From Pyropia yezoensis (taxonomy: Eukaryota; Rhodophyta; Bangiophyceae; Bangiales; Bangiaceae): a stretch of 64,000 nt of DNA. Numbering within the stretch: position 1 is the first letter of the stretch; each line of letters opens with the position of its first letter. The stretch is from contig CM020620.1 of assembly GCA_009829735.1 (NCBI GenBank), forward strand, positions 11,095,420 through 11,159,419, written 5' to 3'. This document shows, piece after piece, positions 1 to 8,684 of the stretch. Position numbers and translations under genes: made by a program. The notes under the pieces are model-generated. The model was not told where the DNA came from and did not search any database. It was given only the letters and a program-made list of their open reading frames with translations.

Positions 1-253
1 ACCCAATAACAGTAGCCGAAGGTGGAACTCGGGTCCCTGACTCGGAACCCGCGTCCCCACGTATATCCTGACCCGTTCTAGCCCGGATCCCACCCGGGGG
101 CGCTGTCCCCCGACGAGGAATCCCTGTCGGCCCGCCTTCACCATGGTTCGACGGACCCGAGGGACCGCCGCGGCCACGGCCAGCGGGAGTAACCATCGAA
201 ACGTCCGACGGCGCACCACGGCCCCGACCGCCCGAAGGGACAGGGTCCGTCAT
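1..253 (-). CDS. Putative gag N-terminus of element F (partial, runs off the window)
   Basis: Reading leftwards from an ATG at 253, the frame is open to the window edge (84 codons). It is rich in Gly, Arg, Pro and Ser and begins MTDPVPSGGRGRG. It is the first ATG-initiated open frame after the minus-strand primer-binding site at 373-390, which is the position of gag in an LTR retrotransposon. No capsid domain or zinc knuckle is visible because the rest is outside the window. The gag assignment is therefore by position only; it could be a leader ORF. Confidence 0.4.
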   Translation of the reverse strand, partial: MTDPVPSGGRGRGAPSDVSMVTPAGRGRGGPSGPSNHGEGGPTGIPRRGTAPPGGIRARTGQDIRGDAGSESGTRVPPSATVIG

Positions 254-372
254 GTTGGCCGTGCGGCACTCGACCTGAACCAGACGATCTCGTTACTAGA
301 AACGGGAACCAAGGAACCAAACGCCACAGAGAAAGAAGAGGGCTGTCTCGATACGGGAGAAGAGTAAAGCCC

Positions 373-390
373 TCCCCTGCTGCTCCACCA
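373..390 (-). other. Primer-binding site of element F
   Basis: On the minus strand these 18 bases read TGGTGGAGCAGCAGGGGA and lie four bases inside the end of the LTR. The identical 18-mer follows the 5' LTRs of elements C and B, and element A has it with one change. A retroviral-type primer-binding site starts with TGG, the complement of tRNA CCA. I did not identify the tRNA. Confidence 0.75.
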
Positions 391-394
391 TAAA

Positions 395-1038
395 TGTAGC
401 GTAATGGGACCCAGATTCCCGGACCCAGAAACCACGACCACACACACTGAGACCACAGTCAGAAGCCCAGGAAGGAACAGGTAAGAGCTTTTGCTGATCC
501 ACTCGCCCGCCACGATACGAGGCAAAGGTAAACAGGACAAGAGCCCGAGGGAGAAGGAACCCAAAGTACTGTTGGTTTTACAAGATGGCCCCGGGGAGAA
601 CCCCGGAGCACCCCTCAAGAACCTCCCCCCCTGGCCCCTCCAGGGGCCCTGAGCTAGGCCCCCAGAGGGCAACCCCAGCGGGCCAAGTGCCAGCAAGGCA
701 CCGGCCGCTCACCGGGCCAACATACAAAAAGCAAGCGAGATCCCCCCACACACAAATGTCAATCCCCGAAAAAAACCCAGTGGGAAAAAGGGGAAAGACA
801 CGAAATCACGCAAGGAAAACAAATGCGAAAAATCAAACAAATAACCCGAGGGTCAGTATGCCCCAACCCGGCAAGTCCACCGCTCCGGGTGACAAGTCAG
901 GGCACCGGGCGTGTCGCCACTGCCCCGGGCCACCGATGCAGGGATCCTCGGCCAGCGCATGGTTCCACGTAACGCTGCCAGCCGGGTCCCAAGTCAGTCT
1001 CCCGGGTTCCAACGGTCCCAAGGGCTCAGAACGCCACA
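395..1038 (-). repeat. 5' LTR of element F (minus strand)
   Basis: On the minus strand the block starts TGTGGCG and ends GCTACA, followed by four bases and the primer-binding site, so it has the TG...CA form of an LTR. The right boundary at 1038 is where similarity to the element E antisense ORF stops. The flanking AGGGG (1039-1043) is a candidate target duplication, but its partner is outside the window. No second copy is available for comparison, so the outer boundary is an inference. Confidence 0.6.
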
Positions 1039-1043
1039 AGGGG

Positions 1044-2283
1044 CTCGCCAAGTTGGCGGAGCCCGAGAGTAACTGCGACCCTTACTCGGCGCCTTCGTAG
1101 TGGGTTGAGACTGGTAGTCCTCGAAAGCGGGCACAGCCATCACGATGGTCTTGTCCGGGGGCGGCGCAGTGTGGCGATCCACCCCCGGGGCATACGGGTA
1201 GTCCCCGATGCCCAACCTTTCTCGAAGTACCACACGGCCGTCGTGAAGTTGACGACCGACCCAGACGAACTGGCGAAGTGCGCAATCGTCCTTGGGCCCG
1301 CGGGTGGAGCGGCGCAACTTGTGCTCAATGCTCTCCCACTCGATGAACTTATGAAGACGGAGCATCTCCTCAAGTAGAGTGAATTGTCCTGATGAGCACC
1401 CCTCAGCAACTAGCTGAGGGGTGAGCTGTTCGAAACCTTGAATAAGCCGACGGGGAAGATGCCAGAGCATCCCCCGCCGCTGAACACAAGACACCCAGGT
1501 CGACGTGACCTCGAGGAGCCACTGGGTTGCCAACATGGCGAACACCAGGTGGTCGGGGCTAGCCACCAACGTGGTGGTGCCGAAGTGATCAATCAACCGG
1601 GGTAGCAACGCCGGAAACCCGTAGGGGACCTCAAGTTGAGGCCACCACTCGGGCTTCTTGGGGTAGTACTGCTCCTTACTAGCAGCGGACTGCTGCGGAA
1701 ACTCAAGTTGAGCCGAGGTCACCAAGTAGGGACCTCGCCGGAAGTCCTTCTCCATCCGCACATCCAAGTGATGAGTGTGCGGATCGACCTCGTGAAGGTA
1801 CGGGGAACGAGTTGTCACCGCGTCCCAAGTGAAGGTCGGCACGTCGCCGGGGCCCGGGGAAGCTCCCCCGCGGTCCACCATGGCCTTGGCCCGCTGCACG
1901 TCTTCGACTTCGTCCTCGTCCAGGAAGGCAAACTGGTCCGTCCTGAAGCCGGCAGGGAACCCGATCCTACGGGGATACTTCTCCCGTAGGTGGTCCCATA
2001 CCCGACTCATCGCTGTGCCAAGTCGGCCACAGCGGAGAACAGTCAACCCCTCCTCATATAGAGGCCAAGCGGGGTAAAACCACCGCCCCAAGGCCTCCCG
2101 TGGGATGACGCGGCCCATCTCCGGGGGAGATCCCGCCGCCAACCCAAAGCCGAGTGACGCGGGAGTCCCATCCCCCGGAGCGATCGCGGAGCCCCCGCCG
2201 GAAGTCTGGGCGGGCGCTACGCCGTAGGAGGTGTCTTCCATACGTTCATCCAGGGAATCAGTCTCCACCCCAGGGGTCACCAT
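1044..2283 (-). pseudogene. Antisense ORF (aORF) of element E, truncated by element F
   Basis: The frame starts at an ATG at 2283 in a strong context (GAGAGCCATGG on the minus strand). Its product begins MVTPGVETDSLDERMED and is closely similar to the first two thirds of the aORF product of element A (31591-33534). It includes the shared VQRRGMLWHLP segment and the GDYPYAPGVDRHT segment. Similarity stops near 1044, where the LTR of element F begins, so the Ser/Arg-rich C-terminus is missing. The frame is open up to 2454 without an earlier ATG. Function is unknown. It lies opposite to the inferred gag-pol direction of element E, as in its relatives. Confidence 0.7.
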
Positions 2284-2602
2284 GGCTCTCCCCAAGTTAG
2301 GGAGAGACGACCTGGATGCAGTTGCACGAGACCCGCCTCTAGTTGAGGGGGGCTCGGATCGCGGGTAGATGGGTGGCCTCCCCAGCATGGGGCGGCCCAG
2401 GGAAAGGTTAAGGGGATGTGTTGGTGGTGGTGAGGTGAGAACCGAGGAGAGCAAGCTGCCGAGTTGGCAAGCTTGAAGAGAGGGGCGGTCAACGTGACCG
2501 CCTCCACGTCCACGTTACGTACCAGGGGGACAGCAAGTCGCGCCCCCAACGCCGAGACGTGCGTTTATACGCCCCCTCGCAGGGCCGACCGGGTCGGTCG
2601 GA

Positions 2603-2618
2603 ACTGAGGAGAGGGAAG
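2603..2618 (+). other. Polypurine tract of element E
   Basis: The purine-rich run GAGGAGAGGGAAG ends directly against the first TG of the LTR at 2619. The same tract precedes the right LTR of element A. This is the usual position of the plus-strand primer in reverse transcription. Confidence 0.65.
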
Positions 2619-3086
2619 TGTGGCAGTGTTTACCCCCAGGTACGGGGCAACACGTGACATGCAAGGGGCGTCAGGCCACTAGCCTTACCCGTTCCACCCC
2701 CTGCATTTGGGTCCATATTCCCTAATTTTGGGATAGTTTGCTTAGTAGTAAATCCAACTTGGATTTGAGGGTTTTCTGCATTTATCGTCTTGAATTTTCG
2801 TGTGGCCCGGTGGGCAGGTGCTGGGGTGGGAGATTCTGAGTTGCGAAATTCTGAGGGGACCCTGGGGGGGTAAGGGGAGGGACAGCGGGGCTTGGCCTTG
2901 CTTCCCCGTCCCGACCAAGAACCTGTTGGCCCACACACCATCTTCTTGTTTGTCAGTGGGGGGATTGCCCCACAACAAGGATAGAGTGCGTGCGACTTGC
3001 ACTTCTTCCGGTTCCCCCGAGACGGGAGGCAGCCCTTGTGCACCGCCCCAGCTTGGGTGTCGCGTGCGCGAGAGGTTTTTGCCACA
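2619..3086 (+). repeat. 3' LTR of element E (family A/B/E)
   Basis: This 468-bp block starts TGTGGCAGTGTTTACC and ends TTTTTGCCACA. It aligns along its whole length with the LTRs of element A (24528-24996, 33875-34343) and element B. It is preceded by a polypurine tract, which makes it the 3' LTR of an element running left to right. The left LTR is outside the window, so a target duplication cannot be checked. Confidence 0.85.
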
Positions 3087-3998
3087 CCCGTGCCTCATAC
3101 GGAAGGGATAATATCTTGGACCTCTCCTGACAGATCCTGCCGAACCAACTCGTGACAACATGGATCAATTCTTTGCATTGTGGGGCATGACGCGGTGTGC
3201 CTTCCAGACTCAAGATGCGTCAGCCGCTGTCTCACGGTGTCTACTGGCCGCACGACAGCAGCCATCGACAACCCATCATGGCCTGTCGAAAGACGCCACC
3301 GTCAGCACCTATGACGAACTACATCTGCAACAGCTGGCGAGTCCGTTAGAATGTCCTCGCTGCAGAATTGCAGCGATGTGACTGGCTAGACGGCTGGCAG
3401 ATTCGATCGACTCGAGCGAACCGTGCTTACACGCCTCTCGGACCTGTGGACCGACTGGTGTCTGGGGCCGGCTGGGACGGCGCACTAGGCGCCGCTCGCC
3501 GGACCCTTTCGCTTTGGGCAAACTGGGGCTGCACTCCTCTAGTGCGCACGCCCACCCATGCTTTATTCTGAGGGCCATGCTTTGTTATTGGGCCGTTTTG
3601 TGCCTACCGGCGGCGCGACGGGGAAACGCATGCTTTGGGGCACCTCGGGTGCCCCGATGCGAGTATATATGGCGTGGGTGTCGGCGCCACCGGGGGAGAC
3701 CGGGGGGGCCACCACAGACACAGACTAAAGACGACCTTAACCCTTTGAACCCCCCTCGATCACCTCTGACGTCGCCCCGTCTTCTTTCCCAGACCCACCA
3801 CCTTCACCATCTCCATCCTCTTCCCCGCACCCTGTCGCCCTACTGGCTGGCACGGGTCGCTGACACCATCACGAGTACGTTGAGGGCTGCCCAAGTGTGG
3901 GTGGCTTCTCACACAGTGCCGTCGTCCGTATCTTCCTCCACACTCTCTCCGTCGGCGTCATAGCCGTCCGCTTTCGATGCGGCAGTAGCAGCGCCTGA
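3087..3998. other. Unassigned DNA between the LTR of element E and the transposase remnant
   Basis: I recognise no gene here. A TATA-like GAGTATATATGG lies at 3661-3672 on the plus strand, with pyrimidine-rich sequence downstream (3770-3845). This could be an old LTR or a promoter, but I could not find a repeat partner or matching ends. Confidence 0.4.
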
Positions 3999-5928
3999 AG
4001 CCTACATGGCGCGCAATGCCTTGTTGCGCCGCTTGATGACGCGCATGCCGCTGGCGTGGCGGACAAGCTGCCGCATGCAGTCACTGCTGCTCTTGTTAGT
4101 CCTGGGGTAGTACCTCTTGTCCTCCTTGTGCTCCTTCTCGTTGGTGCTGGTGTCGCCGTTGAGGATGCTCCCATGCAGACGCACCGCGTCAAAGAGGTGG
4201 CACAACAGCTTACGTACAGGATGTGGCCAATAATATTTTAACCCCCCCAAAAATTGGTCGCGACCGCCCCCCTTCTTGCGCCTCATACTCGGCTATAGAG
4301 CAACGCTCCAGGCGTTTGTTGGGCTCGCTGTGCTCCTGACGACGTCTTCTATCTTTCTGAGTCAACACATAGCCACCTCCTCGGCACTCACGGCGTAGAG
4401 CTGGCCCCAGGTTTGACAAAGTCGAGCACAGGAAAATCTGGATAGTGCCACTCTTGCAGCCATGTAGCAGTGCTGTAGAAACTTACGGTGAGGTGCGAGA
4501 CGCCCTACAGCGGCGACCCAGGTACGGAATACGTCCGTTCCCCTCGGCGTAAGTAGCAATAAACAAGTTGTACAGGGGCACGTAGTCAGCAAAAAGCGCC
4601 GGGAAGATGTCCACTAATCGGAGCGCCAGTAAGCCGGTGACTCCCAAATCAAGAATCTGACAGGATGCAAGCGTGAGGTACAGACCAGGTGTGGAAGGCC
4701 AGTCGGCATCCATTTCTAGAAAAAACAGAGCGACACAGCAAGGGGAGAAGCGAGCACCGGAAAGAACATTACGATCAAACGCTCACCGTACATAGAGGAC
4801 GTCAAAGCCGATGATCTTGTTCAACAGGAACGGCGCCGTCGTCAAGCCAGCCATGGCAGCCAACGCCGGCGGATAGCTGTTCATATTTGACAGCCTTCTC
4901 CATTTGTAGACGGCGCGGCCGTTCTCGGCCTTGCTGCAGGAGACCACATGCATGTAGCTGCTTGTGCAACTTGTTGAGCAACGTCCGCTGCTTGGAGGTG
5001 AGCGCCGCGAGAGACGCCATCGACGCCAGCGAGGCCAAGCACGCGGACCACGGGTGGGCGCGCTGGCCTGGCTTGACAAAGAGGACGGCTCATTCCTCCG
5101 GCTTGTCGCAGAGGTACATCAGCACACATGGGAGGCCCAGCAGCTCCCCTTCATCGCCGTCCACAAACTGTACGCCAGTGTAATTGGCTCCGACGAGATC
5201 GACCAGTGCGAGGAAGAGAACGCGTTGCAGCAGCGCAATACGACGACAGCGCGACCGCTCAGCACCCCTCTTTCTAAGTGGGCACGGAGGGCACGTAAGC
5301 CACAGTAATCCACTCGCAATTTTCCGACTCCTCCTCGACGACGCGGATACCCACAGGATACAGCTTGTGCGCTGACGGGTAGACAAGGGCAGGACAGGAC
5401 CGACGCACAACAAACAGCGAAAAAAGCAGGTAGCCCATTAGCATCCTCGTGATATCGACCACGGTCACAGCGAAGAGGACCAGCAGTTCACTCGTACACT
5501 AGACCATCCACGGCGCCCTCCGACTAAAGCCGTCCCAACATCATGTGATGTGACAGCACAGCAACGTAAACCCAAACCACGAAAGGACACTACTGTCGCT
5601 GTAGACGTGGATGGCAATCACCAAAGCCTCTGATCCGTGAGAGGTCACGACCTCTGCCTCGCTGGCGCGGACGGCGTCGCCGACCAAATGTTCTTCGCCC
5701 AAGTCGGTGTGTTGAGCCGGCATCCCGTCGCCACTCCTCAGGCGCACCTTCTTGCTCGACCTCGACCTCTTGAGCGCCTCCTGCAGAGCGCCCCGGAGGA
5801 ACTCCAGGCCGTGCAAGCTTGAGCGCGCGCACATGCGGTCCAGGGCGCTCCGTGTCCAAAAACTGCTCGAAGAACAAGCGCACCCGTGTCACCAGTGCAA
5901 AGGCATCGTCGTATTCCTCCACAGCAGT
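3999..5928 (-). pseudogene. Plavaka-like transposase gene, main 3' portion (degenerate, probably with introns)
   Basis: Reading leftwards, transposase-like blocks appear in changing frames. They include EEYDDAFALVTRVRLFFEQ (about 5915-5860), LVIAIHVYSDSSVLSW (about 5640-5590), YPVGIRVVEEESENCEW (about 5375-5310), LPCVLMYLCDKPEERAV (about 5140-5085), IIGFDVLYV (about 4815) and LDLGVTGLLALRLVDIF (about 4660). The last block contains LLCHLFDAVRLHGSILNGDT and PRTNK (about 4215-4100). The order of a 'YSD' block, a 'P-Y-I' block, a 'DKPEE' block and a terminal 'N-D/Y-T...RTN' block recalls Plavaka-group transposases, as I remember that family. Frame changes may be introns or decay. The gene was cut by element D at 5929-5933; its upstream part resumes at 24262. 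Another superfamily remains possible. Confidence 0.45.
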
Positions 5929-5933
5929 GGCTG

Positions 5934-6883
5934 TGTAAGGACTAAATCCTTACATACAATTTCTCTCGCCGGCACGCGGCTGCAATCCGGCGGATTAAAT
6001 TCGCCTCTGAACTTACAGTTGTCAAGATTGGCACGTGGCCGAGCGGAACGGGCGCCACGTTCGAATTCGAAAGATCCAAGGTTCGATTCCATGTGCTACC
6101 TGAATGACAGTGAATCTTCCAGATGCTGACGCAGCAATGACACCTGCTGACCGTGAATCAACGAGGACAGGACAACGTGGCATGACGGTGTCAACACGCC
6201 GAGGCGGCTTGACACCGAACGTAGAAGCTTCCATCCGGACTGCCATCCGGAGCCCTTTCCGGGCCTCCATCCAAGGCGTCCATCCCGACCAACCAGAGGC
6301 CGACATCAAGGACATCAATGCTTCCAGGGCGTTCCACGGCCACGCCCAGAGCCCACGCCAACGCCGCGCCCTGGGATGACCGTGGACCCCCCCCCTACGC
6401 ACTCTGTGAGAGGGGGGCGACCGCCCATGGGCGATTCCGAGGCAACTAGTGCCTGATCTTCCGAGGGACTACGCGGAGGGCCTTCTGAGAGACCCCCCGA
6501 GGGTACATATACGGAGCGACCGAGGGCGAGGGCAGAGGGAGAGGAGGGAGGACTATCGACCGAAGACACCATCAACCCAAGAGAACCATCGACTTTACCC
6601 TTAAACTCCTGTCACCGTCGTCGCGCTCACCCCACTGCACACCCCAGCACTCTTCCCCTTCCCCGGGCCTGTCACCGGCCCGGGACCTTCTCCTTCCCTG
6701 GACCCCTCACCTGCTCACACCCTCCTACTTCCCTAGACCCCCCTCCGCTCACAAGTACGCGACCGCCGTTCCGTGTGTGCGTGGAGTGGTGTGGGCGTAG
6801 GGCCGTGCGGCGTGCGTGCGTGCGTGTGTGTGCGTGCGCTGGTGGTGTGCGTGCGAGTGTGCGCGTGCGCCGCGGGCCTTACA
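5934..6883 (+). repeat. 5' LTR of element D
   Basis: This 950-bp LTR begins TGTAAGGACTAAATCC and ends GGCCTTACA. A TATA-like TACATATA is at 6504-6511, so U3 probably ends near 6530. U5 ends in alternating G-T/G-C sequence (about 6809-6880). A tRNA-like segment with A and B boxes lies in U3 (6029-6100). I see no ATG on the plus strand from the presumed transcription start to the gag ATG at 7869. Confidence 0.92.
6029..6100 (+). promoter_or_regulatory. tRNA-like segment with Pol III A box and B box in the LTR of element D
   Basis: TGGCCGAGCGG (6036-6046) fits the eukaryotic A box, and GGTTCGATTCC (6080-6090) is an exact B box, at normal tRNA spacing. The outer ends TGGCACG (6029-6035) and TGTGCTA (6092-6098) can form seven pairs, two of them G-U, followed by CC. 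The overall length is 72 bases. The D stem can form (GCC/GGC), but no clean anticodon arm or full T stem is visible. It is therefore a tRNA relic or a tRNA-derived Pol III promoter rather than a normal tRNA gene. Confidence 0.55.
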
Positions 6884-6885
6884 TT

Positions 6886-6903
6886 TGGTAGCTTCCGGTA
6901 GTT
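6886..6903 (+). other. Primer-binding site of element D
   Basis: TGGTAGCTTCCGGTAG starts three bases after the LTR end, the expected place. It differs from the primer site shared by A, B, C and F, so D primes from another tRNA. Its first seven bases (TGGTAGC) complement a tRNA ending GCTACCA. The tRNA-like segment in the D LTR ends GCTACC. Confidence 0.6.
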
Positions 6904-7510
6904 GCCTGCCCTGCGTGCGTGCGCCCCCGACACCGAGCGCTTTGCGCGGTAAGGCAGCCTTTGGGCTCGCCGGCCTCTCCCCGGGTCTGTCGCGGGGCCC
7001 CACTGTGTTCGGGTTTGCCCTATACCTCCGGGCCACGGCGCCATTCGGGGTGGGGCCTTCCCTCACGGGGCCCCCTTCGTCCCGTCACCCCAGTCTGCCT
7101 TGTGCTACTGGTGGGAGGGGTCGGTTCGGTACCAACGGGGCGCACCGCCGCGCGCGCGGGGCGGGCGGCGACTGAGCGACCTGGGCCTTTGGTCGAGCTC
7201 CTCTGCGCGGCGACTCTGTGCAGGCTTGCCCGGTCCGGGAGCTTCGTGCTCCTTAAGTGGACCGGGTCAGTCCTCCACAGGGTCCCGAGTGGCTGGACTG
7301 TGGTCTTGACCCAGTCCCCCACTTTCGTGTTTACACGAGCGCACAGTGAGCTCGGTCAGCGCGTCTCATTGCAGACTCCCACGCACCCAGTGGCCTCGTG
7401 CCCGGGGCGCTGGCAGTTCTCCACTGGGGCGCAAGGAGTAGGGGCGAGGGTCTGACATAGCCTTTGGACTTTCGTGCACACCCCGTTCTTGCTCCTGCCC
7501 TCGTTTCACA

Positions 7511-7807
7511 GTGGCTCCCAACCAGACTACCTCGACGGCGGCGTCTTGCTCGGAGTACCCGTCGCTGCCGTCTTCCTCGACAACCACAGGCGCGTCATCC
7601 TCGACTACCCCAAGCAAGACCGCGCCGGCGGCGCTTCCCCCTCGCGACCGTCACGGTCGGCGCCTTCTCCCCCCACCGGCGCCGCGCAAGGTCAACCCGC
7701 CCAAGCTTCCCAAGTGCCTCGACTGCGACCGTGTCTTTGAGACCACCGCGCACTACGAGCGCCACACCCGTAGTAAGGATCACCTGCGCGTTATTCGGAA
7801 AAAGTAG
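7511..7807 (+). CDS. ORF0 of element D: small C2H2 zinc-finger protein without an AUG
   Basis: This open frame ends at TAG (7805-7807), 61 bases before gag. It encodes a Ser/Thr/Pro-rich segment followed by PKCLDCDRVF and a YERHTRSKDH tail. That gives C-X2-C-X12-H-X5-H, a C2H2 zinc finger, then a basic end. There is no ATG in this frame, and I see none in any frame of the leader. The frame is open upstream of the GTG at 7511. Just before it, CCCTCGTTTCACAG resembles a 3' splice site (7498-7511), so an upstream exon or near-cognate initiation is possible. A captured host exon is another explanation. Whether it is translated is unknown. Confidence 0.4.
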   Translation: MAPNQTTSTAASCSEYPSLPSSSTTTGASSSTTPSKTAPAALPPRDRHGRRLLPPPAPRKVNPPKLPKCLDCDRVFETTAHYERHTRSKDHLRVIRKK

Positions 7808-7868
7808 TCCGTTTTTTTTCTTTTGTCAGTAGTCTTCTTGAAACAAAGCTTTTGCTTGGTTTTCAACA

Positions 7869-8684
7869 ATGGCTTCTGGCAGCACTGCTGGGGATGGCAC
7901 CCCAGCCGCCATAAGTGCGGACACTTGGGCTGAGATGACCTCGTTCGTGAACCGGCTGGGCCGGGAAACGGAACAGCTCCGTCGCGAGTTGGCTGCAAGC
8001 CGCCCTCGCTCCAACAAGCCCAAGCTCAACAAGCCGGCCCCTTTCTCTGGCCGCACCGGTGCGATCGATGCCTGGGCTTCCCATATGGACACCTACGTCG
8101 CGAAGGCCACCGCTGAAGAGGCACTGCTTGTGGCAACCTCGTACCTGCAAGGTGAGGCGTTCACCTGGTGGCAGACGCTTACCGGGAAGTCTGAAGTGAC
8201 GAGCTGGCCAACGCTTCGCGAAGCGCTCAAGCTGCGCTTCAACCCTCTTAACAAAGTGCAGGCTGCACGCGACCTTCTGCACAAGTGGAAGCAGATGAAG
8301 GACGTCGCGAGCTACAACAAGTCTTTCCAGTCGATCATCCTGGACATCCCCGAGATCACCATGGCTGAGCAGATCGACCGCTACAGTCGCGGCCTCAAGA
8401 GCTACATCTGGGAAGCGTTGTGCCTTAAGCAGTATGACACGCTGGATGCAGTAATGCGAGATGCCCTGAAAGTGAATGCGGCCAAGCGAGGTGCTCGTCG
8501 AGTCACCAACACTGAAGGTGCCGCAGCGGCTACCAATGGGCCTGTCCCGATGGAGATTTCCAACGTGCAGCTCGGGAAGCTTACGCCCGAAGAGCGTAAT
8601 CGCTGCATGCGCGAACGGCTGTGCCTGCGCTGCCGCGCCAAGGGTCATATGGCCAAGGACTGCCCAAAAGGCCGAGGGAACTGA
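7869..8684 (+). CDS. gag: Gag polyprotein of element D
   Basis: This 271-residue protein starts at the first ATG after the leader (context ACAATGG). Residues about 55-200 match the retrotransposon gag capsid fold, with the typical segments LQGEAFTWWQTL and LREALKLRFNPLNK. A CCHC zinc knuckle, CLRCRAKGHMAKDC (C-X2-C-X4-H-X4-C, residues about 253-266), ends the protein and should bind the element RNA. Gag forms the virus-like particle in the cytoplasm. The slippery heptamer CCCAAAA (8663-8669) sits just before the stop codon, and pol continues in the -1 frame. The gene is intact. Confidence 0.92.
   Translation: MASGSTAGDGTPAAISADTWAEMTSFVNRLGRETEQLRRELAASRPRSNKPKLNKPAPFSGRTGAIDAWASHMDTYVAKATAEEALLVATSYLQGEAFTWWQTLTGKSEVTSWPTLREALKLRFNPLNKVQAARDLLHKWKQMKDVASYNKSFQSIILDIPEITMAEQIDRYSRGLKSYIWEALCLKQYDTLDAVMRDALKVNAAKRGARRVTNTEGAAAATNGPVPMEISNVQLGKLTPEERNRCMRERLCLRCRAKGHMAKDCPKGRGN
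8663..8669 (+). promoter_or_regulatory. -1 ribosomal frameshift heptamer of element D (C CCA AAA)
   Basis: In the gag frame the codons are TGC CCA AAA GGC, so CCCAAAA fits the X XXY YYZ rule exactly. It lies 15 codon positions inside the gag/pol overlap, just before the gag stop at 8682-8684. The pol frame is -1 relative to gag and open from before this point. I did not test for a downstream stem or pseudoknot. Confidence 0.65.

Noticed and set aside
3560-3850. Possible solo LTR with TATATA
   Set aside because: No matching second copy, no clear TG...CA ends and no target duplication could be found.
6029-6100. A functional tRNA-Ser or tRNA-Leu gene in the D LTR
   Set aside because: The A and B boxes fit, but the anticodon arm and T stem do not form properly, so I report it only as tRNA-like.
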